Shown: positions 39,147 to 51,100 of the stretch, one piece after another | Position numbering within the stretch: the first letter of the stretch is position 1 | Layout: each line of letters opens with the position of its first letter | Origin: Trichoplax adhaerens | Lineage: Eukaryota; Placozoa; Uniplacotomia; Trichoplacea; Trichoplacidae | Length of the DNA stretch: 64,000 bases | Assembly: GCF_000150275.1 (NCBI RefSeq) | Contig: NW_002060944.1 | Location: forward strand, 7,244,756 to 7,308,755 | Direction: 5' to 3' | Position numbers and translations under genes: made by a program | Notes under the pieces: model-generated | What the model saw: the letters and a program-made list of their open reading frames with translations, nothing else | Database searches by the model: none | Told to the model about the DNA's origin: nothing

Positions 39147-42100
39147 ATGGCAGTAAAATATACATGGTTGTTCTTGGCTATGGTACTCACTTTTCTTACT
39201 ATAGATTATCCTATGCGTGCAGATTGTAAGAGGACTCCAACGGGAACATCAGTGATAGATTTACATGGAACATGGCAATTCAAAAACTCAAACGGCAGCA
39301 TAAAAGGCCATGGAACGGTACCTGGTTGTATCCATACCGATTTAATAGCAACCAAGAAAATTGATAATCCATATTATGGCTACAATGATGTCAACTATCG
39401 TTGGATTGCCTTCGATAATTGGACTTATGTAAGAGAATTCACTGGTAAGTCATTTGTTTGATCAGACTACATGATTAGACGGTATGGTAAAAGTCAATAT
39501 TCTTCTACAGGCTACACTATGGTACTTGCTTTGATTGATTGATGTTGTGCTCGTCATGTAATTGCATGCAATGGGTAGTCTCCATACAATTTATCCACAT
39601 CCAATAATATCCAATTGGCTTGTTATAGTAGATGATTCTACCGTACATTACGGCAAAAGAGTGATGACTTTGTAAACCATATCTCCAAGTAATGCATGGA
39701 CATACTACGTATTCCTCTACAGGCTACAACATTGCTCCCTGCAGTGATTGATTTTGCTATACTCGTAATGTACTGTAATCCATCATTATTCATTCACTAA
39801 TTTATTATATCCGTATATTTGAATATTATGATTATTACATGCCATGAATAGTCTCCAAAGGATTTATCCAATCCAAAAATATCGAATTGGTCTGTTATGG
39901 GTTAGACACGGTTGCTTCTGTTGCTATCAATAATAAGGTGGTTGGTACAACTACCAACATGTTTTATAGATATGTGTTCGACGTCAAGCATGCTCTTCGC
40001 ACTGGTAAAAATACAATTGCTATAAAGTTCACTTCTGCTGTAACATACGCTGCTAGTCAAAGTATGGCTTACAAAGACGATATTCCTCCTGATTGCCCTC
40101 CCGCAATTCAACATGGCGAATGCCATCGCAACTTTATTCGAAAAGAACCCTGTTCTTTCAGTTGGGATTGGGGTCCCGCTTTTATAACACAAGGAATATG
40201 GCGCGACATTCAATTGCAAGGCTATAATTCCCCGATTATCAGAGATGTTAAAATTTCTCCGCTATACAATAAAGGTAAGGGAGAATGGATATTATTTGTT
40301 TTCAATGGATACTGAAATGCAAACCTTTTCATTGGGATAGTAATAGCCGTAATAGTGACAAGATTTCTTTGAAATCGTTAAATCGAATCTTGATGTTTTC
40401 AATTGATACTGAAATGAAAACCTTTTCATTGTCATAGTAATAGCCGTAATAGTGACAAGATTTCTTGAAATCAATAAAAGCGTCCTGATAATGTTAAATC
40501 GAATCTTTACTTGTATCTCCAAATGCAGGGAAAAAGGAATGGACTTTAAATACAACTGTTGTATTTTATAGCAGTTCTAATTTTAAGGGTACTGGCAAAC
40601 TGACAATTTCTATCAAACCTAAACTCAAAATTGCTCAACAAACGTGGACAGTATCTTTATCTAAATATCCTTATGTCCTCAATGTTGTTACAAAAATCAA
40701 TGGAAATGTAAATAGATGGTGGCCAATTGGTTATGGAAATCAATCTATGTATACCTTGAAGGTAAATTTTATTATTAATATCACCATAATAAGCAAAAAT
40801 TGAAATTGGTTTGAGATATTAATTTCAAGCTGTAATTGTTCATTAATCTATTAAATAGGCTCAATTTCAAATAGATGGTCATGCACAACCTACTACCTCC
40901 ATTACTAGGCGTTTTGGTTTTCGGACAACCAAACTACTACAGCCAAAGTTAAAGAAAGGATATGGTTTCTTCTTTGAAATTAACGATGTGCCTATCTTTT
41001 TAAAGGGAGCTAATTGGATACCCGCTGATTCTTTTGAAAGTCGTGTTACTCCTACTGTTATCAGAAATTTATTACAGTCTGCAATCGATGCAAACATGAA
41101 TGTAGTTCGTAATTGGGGAGGAGGTATATAATTATCCATCGGTAATGTTAATATTTCGGTTGTTATTGTATATAAGAATGAAATCTGAGATACATTGGTC
41201 TTAGGGATCTACCAACATGAAGCTTTTTATGATATTGCTGACGAGCTTGGATTACTAGTCTGGGAAGAGCTGAAGTACGCTTGTTCAATGTATCCTGTGG
41301 ATAGTAAATTCTTAAATTCGATTAAGAATGAAATAACTTATCAGGTAGGTTGATTTCGACTTGTTTTGGGGGTCTTTTAATTGATTTTAGCCTTCGACTT
41401 GGATAACATCTGAGATACGAGTAATCATCAAATTCTAATCACCTTTAGGTTAGAAGATTACATCATCATCCGTCCATCTTTGTTTGGGGAGGCAACAATG
41501 AAAACGAAGTAGCTATAGCTCAAAATTGGTATGGAACCGATAAAAATCCCTCGCTTTACAAGAAGAATTACGTAGAATTGTATATAAAAACAATACGTCC
41601 TATAGTACTCAGTGAAGATCTATCCAGGCCATTCCTATCTTCGTCTCCTTCAAATGGTGTACAAAGTGAAAAAGATGATTGGTTAGCTACTAATCCCCAA
41701 GATCCATACTATGGTGACGGTAAGACTAGTAATAGCAGTACTTCAAATAACAGTCTTATTAAAATTTTGAGATAAAAAATTAGTTTCCTCTCTATGACTA
41801 TCTGACATACTATATTATGGTTGTTACTACGTAGTGCATTATTACAATTATAGCTCAGACATTTGGAAAACGTCTTCATACCCAACGCCTCGCTTTGCAT
41901 CCGAATATGGATTTCAATCGTATCCTTCATTTGAGGCATTGTCACAGGTTTCCGAGCCTTCCGATTGGAAATTTAACAGTTCATTTATGGAGCATCGTCA
42001 GCACCATCCTCAAGGGACAGCTCAATTGCTTCAACAAATGAATTTGCATTTTACTCTTCCGAGTTCTAACACTAGCAAGAAAAGCTTTGAGGATTATATC

Positions 42101-43241
42101 TTTCTTACTCAGGTATGCAGTATTGATTCTTCTGTACTTAATGGCCATTATGAGATACTTATAGTAGACTATTTATTATGTTGGTGGTTTATTGTATTTT
42201 CTTTAATAAGCGTATGTTATCTCGCGCACTGTCACTCAATTATTCATTGTAGATAGTTCAGGCTGTCGGCTACACTGTCGAAACCGAACATTACAGAAGA
42301 AGAAGGAGTTTACTCGATTCTAGCAATAAAGGGATGACTATGGGTGCTCTTTACTGGCAGTTAAATAGTATATGGCCAGCACCATCTTGGTCTTCCTTAG
42401 AATATGGTGGGCGTTGGAAAATGTTGCAATATTATGCAGCGAAATTTTTTGCCCCTGTAACGTTGTCTATTTATGAAGATCAGGATATTATCCACGTTTT
42501 TGGAATGAATGATTATCAGGTACGTTATTTCTGTACTTGTCTTGCCATAATTGGAGTAATAGTTATTTGATTTAGTATCATTTGATTAAATCTACCTATT
42601 GCAACATAAAGTCCTCTTTCCATGGTTTGGGTTTAATGACACTAAGAACTTGGTCGTCAATGAAGCCATTACATGCTTGGAATTTAACCGTTAATCTCAA
42701 ACCTTTGTCGTCAGTAAGCTTAGATATTAATCTACACATTATTTCTCCAGTAGAATTACTAGGAGACTGGTCCTTACTCTTTTAACCTGCAACTTACTTT
42801 TGTTATTATAAATATTGCTTTCATCAGAAACCGATATTCCACAAAAATTCCAGGACGTTACTGAAAAGTGGCGATTGTTCAAATCGTTTAAAATGTGTAA
42901 TTACGCTGCAATTATACGATAATCATCATAGACCTGTTGGTGCTGCCAGTTCGCTGTATTTGTCTGCTTTTAAGCATCCTGAATTACTAAAAAATCCAAA
43001 ATTAAAAGTAACTGTAAAATCCAAAAGTGCTAGTAGTACTTATAAAATTATGATAAAAAGTTCAGCTATTGCTCCATTTACTTGGCTTAGTTCGGGCTCT
43101 ATCAGAGGTCGCTTTTCGGATAATGGATACTTGACTAGTGATGCAACTACTTTCATTGAATTTTATGCATGGCAGAATATTACTATGAAAATGCTGCAGA
43201 AAAATTTAAAAGTGATGTCATTATATGATGCATACAATTAA
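39147..43241 (+). CDS. MANBA: Lysosomal beta-mannosidase (GH2), complete, 10 exons, about 905 aa
   Basis: Removes terminal beta-linked mannose from N-glycan breakdown products in the lysosome. Exons: 39147-39444, 39861-40274, 40529-40761, 40859-41123, 41205-41344, 41449-41719, 41835-42112, 42253-42519, 42612-42749, 42828-43241. The protein (human 879 aa) starts with a signal peptide (LFLAMVLTFLTI). Conserved blocks are VPGCIHTDL, VNYRWIAFDNWTY, SFSWDWGPAFITQGIW, FLKGANWIPADSF, VWGGNNENE with the acid/base Glu at about 468, RFASEYGFQSYPSF with the nucleophile Glu at about 564, GALYWQLNSIWPAPSWSSLEYGG and GRFSDNGYL. Two blocks depart from the usual form: RVWGGG reads RNWGGG, and WQDFMFAC reads WEELKYAC. 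The exon 9/10 boundary is the least certain; donor CCA/GTAGAA with acceptor TTTCATCAG keeps frame and homology. Confidence 0.93.
39499..39900 (+). repeat. MANBA: Intron 1 duplication including a decayed copy of the exon 2 start
   Basis: CTCTACAGGCTAC and the following TTGATTGATT-type sequence occur at about 39503 and 39715, and TAGTCTCCA at 39576 and 39849. Bases 39588-39628 closely resemble the first 41 bases of exon 2 (from 39861), including ATTTATCCA, TCCAA(T/A)AATATC and CAATTGG or GAATTGG. In the upstream copy the acceptor AAAG is replaced by TACA and an inserted base breaks the frame, so it is a dead partial exon. Confidence 0.8.
40299..40495 (+). repeat. MANBA: Two-copy tandem repeat of 97 bp in MANBA intron 2
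   Basis: TTCAATGGATACTGAAATG at 40301 and TTCAATTGATACTGAAATG at 40398. Both copies continue with ACCTTTTCATTG and AGTAATAGCCGTAATAGTGA, then AAGATTTCTT. They are highly similar, and the first begins just after the donor site. Confidence 0.93.
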
Positions 43242-44391
43242 TTGATTTCTTTTCGATTCTTAAAATTCATGATGTAGTGATAGTTTCTATTTTTTACCAA
43301 ATTTAATATGAGAATTGGATAGTTGCTGGTATAGCGTAGACTGAAAATTTTTACTATCGGTTTTGATACCATTTATTTTTGTAAATACTCTTCCATTGAT
43401 AATCTATAGTTAGTTAACTGTACATGCCGGGAACCCTATATGTACGTTGTCTCTCCATCTTTGTGAACTGACTGAAATTGAGCAAATGTGCACAATACGT
43501 CAGTGCACAATACTGTAATTCATCTTTTTAGAATACTCCTTCAAACATCTCTGTATTTATCCTGATGAAATGTCTTATAAACATTTACGAATTATTCTAC
43601 ATATTGCTATGCCATCGGCAATATGAATAAACTTGAGTACATTGAATAATATTTGATCCCATTATTAAAGCTTCTAACCTATTAATAACCTATTGCTATA
43701 ATTAAGGTTACAGGAGTCTAAGCCTAACGCTAACTCTAACCGTAATCCTGAGTTTTTCAAGGCAAGATATTCAACACTAGCCGTTTAACTTTGTCTGCAA
43801 AGATTTTCAACGTAGTAAATCCGATATAAATTGAGAATAGCTAAAAAGTTCAAATTCTCCACAAAAATTGCAAATCGAAAAGTGAAAGCAACCACTCTAT
43901 GTGCTGTATTAATGGCCTTCTATCCAATTAGTTTGTTACTACACGCAAAAACAGTCTTGATCTTTCAGAGATACAATCATAAGATCATAAGACTAAATTA
44001 CTATAACGATAGTTTTTTCGCTACTAAAATCCACCTTGGTGCATTTTGCCGTCTATGCAAGCTTATACTGTCGAAGTGATTTGGTACCGTAAGTAATCCA
44101 GCACTAAGCATTACTAGAATATGGAGTGCTGAATACTTCGGGGCAAGTTAGGGCACTTTGTAGTCCATGACTACCGTAGAAATATCGTTTAGCTGCTATC
44201 CCTTAAAAGTCTTTGCTGCAGCATTGCAGGATACTCCTGCTGCAAGTCGAGATACATCGTTACTGCGACTTCACGCCATACTGTACCTTGTACCGTTTGG
44301 TGGAATTACCGCACGCTAACTGATATCCCAATCACCATGGTGAGGAGATACTGAGCACTGTAGTAGTGCAGTAGTTGACAGAAACTGTAGA
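43242..44391. other. Spacer between MANBA and AARSD1, no gene recognised
   Basis: It should hold the MANBA 3' UTR (AATAAA at about 43625) and the AARSD1 promoter. An 82-codon frame at 43831-44079 resembles nothing I know. Confidence 0.55.
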
Positions 44392-47300
44392 ATGCTGCTG
44401 GTTCGACGGCAGCATAACTTCCTTCGAATCACAAGATCTCTTCTCAGTGTACGCTTGATCGCATTTAATCATCCTTCAACCGTCATTCCAGCTAATAAAA
44501 TGGCCTGGGAATGCCAACGAAGTCCTTACTTACGTCAGTTTGAATCAAAAGTTGTTTCTTGTACACCAGCAAAGCTAGAAGGCAAAAATGGCTTTGATGT
44601 CGTGTTGGAAGACACAATCCTTTTTCCTGCCGGAGGTGGTCAGGTCAGTTAAATGACAAGGTTGTTCTTTGCTCCATAGCATGTAATTTATACTTCTTTA
44701 GCCAATTTTATCGACGCTAGTTTAGTCGTCGTGTTCTGTCATCACTTTTGCTTAAGTTGTTCAACAGTTATCATAACCATTTCAGCATAGCTTTACAATT
44801 TGTCTTTCTTATGCCAGAAAAAGGATAAACCATTCAAATTGGATGATACTGTATTTTAGTCATGATATTCATATACTGAACGCTCTTATGCTGTAGCGGT
44901 GATTGTGCGAGCTCGAGGTTGCTCTTAGAGTTGATTTGGATAGGGTTATGCATGCTTGTATCGAAGTGTAATATACTCTTCTAATCTTTGAAGATTTCAA
45001 AAAAAAATAGATATAATGTATCATGTTCTGCTGCCAACTGTATGCCGATATGTTCTAGAATTATACTGTACGATAGATTTGTAAGCGATGAGTAGACGAT
45101 GAGTCTGTACGGTAAATTCTTTCTTATGTTTATATCCTATATTATTCACTTACATGATGGTATCTCCATGCACCTTTCAATCTGTTTATGCGCTTAGCCG
45201 GATGATCGTGGAACAGTAAGTACTAAAAAATCGATTGAGATACGCTTATTTGTGGTAGAAGAGTGTCTTACGTAGGGTGTACCAATAACTCTTACCGATT
45301 TAAAATACAAAAGTATTTTCGATATCAGGATGGAATAGAACGTTTATGTTGAATGATTTTTCAATTTCTGAAGTGTAACTGCTATACATGCTACATTAAA
45401 ATAGAGACAAGCTTAGTGTAAACAACCCTAGGCGTTACTTCTAGGTGTACACTAATAGGTAATAGAATTAATCTTAAGTCAGTTCAAAGTCGGCGTTACC
45501 AATAATTTTCCCAACTCTTTGTACTCTGGATATGTAGTAGAATTAATCTTCAATTGATTCAAAATCTGGGTAACTTCTAGTTTTCTTAACTCTTTGTACA
45601 TCGGATATGCAGTAGAATTAATCTTGAACTGGTTTAAAAGTCTCTTTTTAACTTTCATTCCTTTCTATTACTGTAATAGATTAATGAAGTGCCGGTTCAT
45701 GACGTTCGTAGAGATGGCTCAAAGGCAGTTCACTTTACTGAGAAATCATTAGAAGTTGATGCCAATGCTCATATTGTCGTAGATTGGAATAGAAGATTCG
45801 ATCATATGCAACAGCATACTGGTTAGTATGTAATAGCATTAATACTCCATCAAAATATAAATAGTGTAATAATTTTAGTAGTAGTTTAGTCTGCTGCTGA
45901 TCCTATTCATACACGTATAATCATTATATTGCAGATGAGAGTAGATGGTAAGTTTTATAGTATTTATTTGTGATATCTTACTTTCAATTTTATTCATTAA
46001 CTTCATACAACGTTATAAATCGACCGTGATGATCTTCTGTATAATTCATTAAGTTAAATTTGCCATTTAGCATCGATTCAGTCAAAATATTTGACTATTC
46101 ATAACGGCGGACGATAGATAATTGTTCATGCAAGAATCTTACTAATTGGCCTACTATACATATACAAAATAGAAAGGTTGTAATAAATACAATAATGAAC
46201 CTCCATGACATTTTCGTTCCTCTGCTATTCCTGCTCGAATTGATCATTTTAGGCCAGCACTTAATAACTGCAGTTTTTGAAAATCGTTATGGATATAAGA
46301 CTCTTTCATGGTAAGTTACTCATTGACCTTAGGTGCTTAGCAGTAAAAATCAAACATTAACTTTAGAAATACCTGTATCACGAATTAAACCGTGAAGGAA
46401 TCTAGGAAAAGTTAAATCAAGCATAGAATTATCATGTAAATCGATGACTCAGGAGGAAATTGATTGTGCAGAACTAGAGATTAATAAAGCTATTAAAGCT
46501 AATACTCCAGTTAGTGTGCATCTCTACGAAAAAGACGATCCGGGATTGGAGAAAGTAATGATATGAAAATGTTACAAAATAATGTCGAAAAACATCTCTA
46601 CTTTTTTGGCAAAACTTTATAAAATTATTACGTATTCGTAGATACGCAGTAGAGGTATCCCAGATGATTTTGCTGGACCTGTTAGAGTGGTTGAAATTGA
46701 AAGTATGTTTGTACCTGTATTTATATTTTGAACGACCAAGATTTAATTAATGTCGGCTAAAATTATGATATTAACGGTAGATATTGATGCGAATACATGC
46801 TGTGGTACACATCTAGCAAATTTAAGTCATCTACAAGTAAGAAGGCTGTTCCCTGTTTTCTTCTTATTGTTAATACTTCAAAGTGATAAATGTATAATTT
46901 CAAATAGTGCAGTAATGGCTGATTTTAACCATTCTAATAATACCTTTAATAACAAAAGATGATTAAGTTACTGCATACTGAACCCACACGAGGATGTACA
47001 AGGATTCATTTTCTTGCTGGTAATCGTGTAATGAATACTCTATGCAGTATGATTAATACGGAGAGAAAGTTAACTCAAATACTGAGGTAATAAAGACCCT
47101 GATCTCTATCTAATAGGCTTAAATGACTATATACAATATTTCCAACGCTTGGTCCTAACTGCTATATTACATTATTATTACTACTATTAGCTGCGGTCCA
47201 GAAGATCATGTGGATCAAGTTCAAAAATTACAAAAGACTGCCAAAAGTTCACAAAAAGTAGGATATATTAATTTTTATCCAATAACGTTAGTATAATATT

Positions 47301-48195
47301 AAAGAAATGTATAGATACTGAGATAGTAAGTTAACGATTAAATATTAGGCGGCCCGTAATTATCTCAGAGAAATTGCCACTCTCGAAGCTGAGAAATTTA
47401 ACAATACTAGCGATTTGGTGCTGTGCGTCCATAGGTATGCCAATAATTGGATATCTTTGATTTTTTAGTGAATCACGGTTGTAGATGCCAATATTCACTT
47501 CAATAATTACGGTTTCGTAATAGATATTGATAGTAAAAATTGACTAGCAAGGTCGATCCACGCAATACGTTTATTCATAACCTTCATGAAATAGTTACTC
47601 AATTTAAAAAAAATTACTATACTATAGATGCTAATACGTGCTCTACTTTATTATTTACTAGGGAAGATGGAGATATGGACTTTTTGAATGTAATCAATTC
47701 CAAAATAAGAAACAAGGTAGGATATCAATCATAGTTCTGCTTGAATTGTCCAAACATCTCATTCTCAGATCTACCCAATGTTTACAACGCCAGAATGCAA
47801 TCATTTTCCTGTCCGTTGGATCAAATAGCACGGGAGGACAATTCCTACTGACTGGCCCGCCAAGTCTAATCGACAAGATTGGACCTAGGTAATCCTTTTA
47901 TATTTCCCTGTAAAGCCGTTAACGATCATTACGTGGCAATAGTATTATACGATTTAAATATTTGAACTATGAAATGTATTGTTCAGTTTTCCTTTTATAC
48001 GAATCAGGTTCCTAGAGAGCAAATTTATTAGTAACCACTAATTTACATATTTATTGCATTTACAGTGTTGCGGAAAGGTTACAGGGTAAAGGGGGAGGTA
48101 AAAAAGGTCGTTATCAAGGCAAAGCTAAAGCTTTTAATAAGATAACCGATGTCCAAGAGTTTGTAAAGAATAGTGCCGTTGCTGATAGTTCATAA
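44392..48195 (+). CDS. AARSD1: Alanyl-tRNA editing protein AARSD1 (AlaX-type), complete, 13 exons, 398 or 434 aa
   Basis: A free-standing relative of the AlaRS editing domain that hydrolyses Ser-tRNA(Ala). Exons: 44392 (or 44500)-44643, 45198-45215 (18-bp microexon), 45680-45821, 46253-46310, 46398-46554, 46642-46702, 46781-46836, 46959-47086, 47191-47257, 47349-47434, 47662-47716, 47794-47888, 48066-48195. All phases join. Counting from the Met at 44500 (MAWECQRSPY, equal to the human start) gives 398 aa (human 412). Metal-binding editing motifs are present: HMQQH (96-100) in DHMQQHTGQHLI, and CCGTH (200-204). Other blocks are LFPAGGGQPDDRG, RGIPDDFAGPVRVV, FLLTGPP and the basic GKGGGKKGRYQGKA. 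An in-frame Met at 44392 adds 36 residues rich in Arg/Leu/Ser and nearly free of acids, which could be a mitochondrial presequence. Confidence 0.94.
45455..45650 (+). repeat. AARSD1: Three-copy tandem repeat, 75-bp period, in AARSD1 intron 2
   Basis: AGAATTAATCTT recurs at 45464, 45539 and 45614, exactly 75 bases apart, with TTTTC(C/T)(C/T)AACTCTTTGTAC and GGATATG(T/C)AGT shared between the last two units. It lies just upstream of the exon 3 acceptor. Confidence 0.9.
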
Positions 48196-51100
48196 CTATA
48201 CTACGGTATTACATTTTGTTGCACTCTACTTGCAATCTACTCTATTCATCTAAATAAGACTATGTGGTATTTTTATGGCAGTAGAATTTACTAATTCGAT
48301 GTCTCAATATTTGATGTCATATTAGTGACTTAAATGGCAAAGCTACTTTTATTGTTATATCATTTGTAAGATTTACATTCGTACGATAGCGTAGTATAAT
48401 CTTGCTTTTCACATGGATAATAGCTTAAAATATGGTAGTTTTCCACTGTTTGCAAATGCTACGCTTGCGTAATGAAGCGGTCTATTCTTCGTCAGGTGGG
48501 CAGATAAATTAAATCAATAAAATGAGGAGGTAGTTAAAAATAGCGCATCTATCCTTTTAACGTAATTGTAATTACATATTGCAGAAATGATGAGGGCATT
48601 TATATTGTCCCTAGTAAATACATATTATGATGATGCTAATCGTCAACAGGAAATGATGGAACAATGCAGATTCTAATGACGACTTTTATTTCTAGAATGG
48701 AATAAAATAAATAAATATTGTAATGAATTCAATTTGTTATCGACTAAAGCTATTAGTAACGTGATTGGTTACCATATTATAATAGTAAGGGTAATAGTGA
48801 TAAGTATTCATGTCTATTCCATTTCATTACTTCAAATAGAACGGTAATTGCTAAATAAATTATTTCATCCATTAATTGCTATCGAAAACGTTGTTCATTA
48901 CGTATACCTGGCAATTTTAAATGAAAATCTATAGACAATCGAATACAATCAATAAAATTGCACTTAGGAACTTCTAGAAGGTATTGTTTAAATTCTTAAG
49001 ATCCTAACGGTATTGGGGTCACAATTGAATTACTTACAAACTCAAGGGTACAACACCTTATTTCTATACTATTCGTTGGTGTATAGTATTATCTTTGGGG
49101 ATACATTCAATATGATTAGACAACATCACCCATTATCATCTACTAAACTAGCGAATATACCATTATATATCTTGGATTACAATGTTAGGAAGTTAAAACT
49201 GATATAGGTGCCTTTAAGTTCCGGTTGAATGATAGATATACTTGATAAACAACAATACCGTACCACACCTTAGATGGTTTACATATAGTATGAACCGAAG
49301 TATAAAATTATAGAACATTAAACAAATTTAGGGCCTACGAATATCATCTTCTCTATCGTTACATTTCATACTCTGGCAAATTTTTTATCAGATTTTGTCA
49401 TCAGCAATTATTGTAACTGTTCTTAAAAATTTAGAACTATCTTCTAGCAATATATAATTACTATTTTAACAATCTTTTAGGTAAATGAAAGTGTTTTAAT
49501 CATTTTTCTATTTATGGCTGATCTATCATCTAGTACTGAAAGTTAAAGAAAAGAAATTATTATTTTAAGTTGAACTTTTAAATTGATTTATATCTAAGAC
49601 TTGTTCATTAACTATAGTTATCAACTGAAGATGGCGACTTCGATAGAAATCATCCCTATACAGTACTGGCTTACTGATTTCTAAAGAATAATTTGTTCTT
49701 TATAGTCACTAAAATAATGTACTAAAAATGAATAATATCTATGCTACCTGAATTTATTATTACTTTGTTTATCTACTTATACAATCAATAAATTAGTTTA
49801 GCCACCCATGCATTAACTCTTTCAATGGTTACTGTAAATCTAGTTAATCTTTTACGATTGGTTATTCAAAATTTCGTTAATTGGTCGCCTGTTTTCACCT
49901 ATATTTTACCGTCCCTAATTACCTAAGCCAAGAGGTTTGGCATGTCTTTACATCAATCGGAAAGGAATATCTGGCAACTCGTTTTGCGATAGCTACGTGC
50001 TAGCTTATTTAACCCTAATCTAGAAGATCTTGCTATCGAATTTCCTACGTTTATTTACGAAGCATAATTTGTCGTTTTTATTTTAGTTATAACTGCTCTT
50101 ATTCAGTTGTCGTTATTAACTCCGAATACAGACACAGTAATCGCTTTAATCGACGTTGAAAATTTTTATTCGATTTTGAGTATTAATAGAATATTTAGTG
50201 TGAATTAATGCTTCTGCAGAATTTCAGTCGATTTCAAATTTCATTATATTAAATAAAGTTAATATTCCAGATAGGATCTACTGTGTCAAGGATACGGCTA
50301 AGTAAATCCAATGAATGAAAGAAAATTTATTAAAATCTGATCGCATAAGAAATGTATGCGCACAAATTCTAGTCTCTTTTCAGTAATAAATTGGACTATA
50401 ATCTAAATTCGCTTAGCTATGAAAGGTAATTTTGACATATTGCTTTCGATTATTAAAACTGCCCAACCATGATATAATAGATAATAAATAAAATCAAGGT
50501 GTGTTTTGGTTTGTTTTATACTTAGTGATAGCAAAAAGTACAGTACATCACTATAATGGATCATTATTTTATGTATGAAGTATAAATACTAATAGGAGTT
50601 TACTAGTTACGCAAAGTGGTTATAACCAATTGAAGGACTAGTACAAGTAATAATCAGCAATATATAAATTAATATAATAACGAATCTTATAATGTTCTAG
50701 AACAGACGAATTACAGCCTAATATGAAATTTGAGTATTTTTCTCATCGTTTGATTGAATTAAATTAGTAGAACAGTTAACTGAAAATCATAAATAACCAC
50801 AACCAATCCCTTATGATTATATAATACTACACGTGTATCTCATGATGGTATTATGTATGATTTTAATCGGCGGCGACTTCTTGTTCTTGTATTCCAGTAA
50901 ATCGTCATTATTCTCTTTCTAACTTATTTAATCTTGAGGATACTATTAGTTTGAAATGTAATTATTTCTATCATTAATATTAGTAATCAATTTAAGATAA
51001 TGCTTAAATATTCTCGTAAAATATTAATAATAATACCTGTGAAATTATTAGATCAACTTGAGAAGTAACTAGTCCAAATATCAATCTTGAAGTTCTATTT

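Noticed and set aside
43710-43750. Telomere-like CCTAACGCTAACTCTAACC run
   Set aside because: Too short and irregular for an interstitial telomere repeat.
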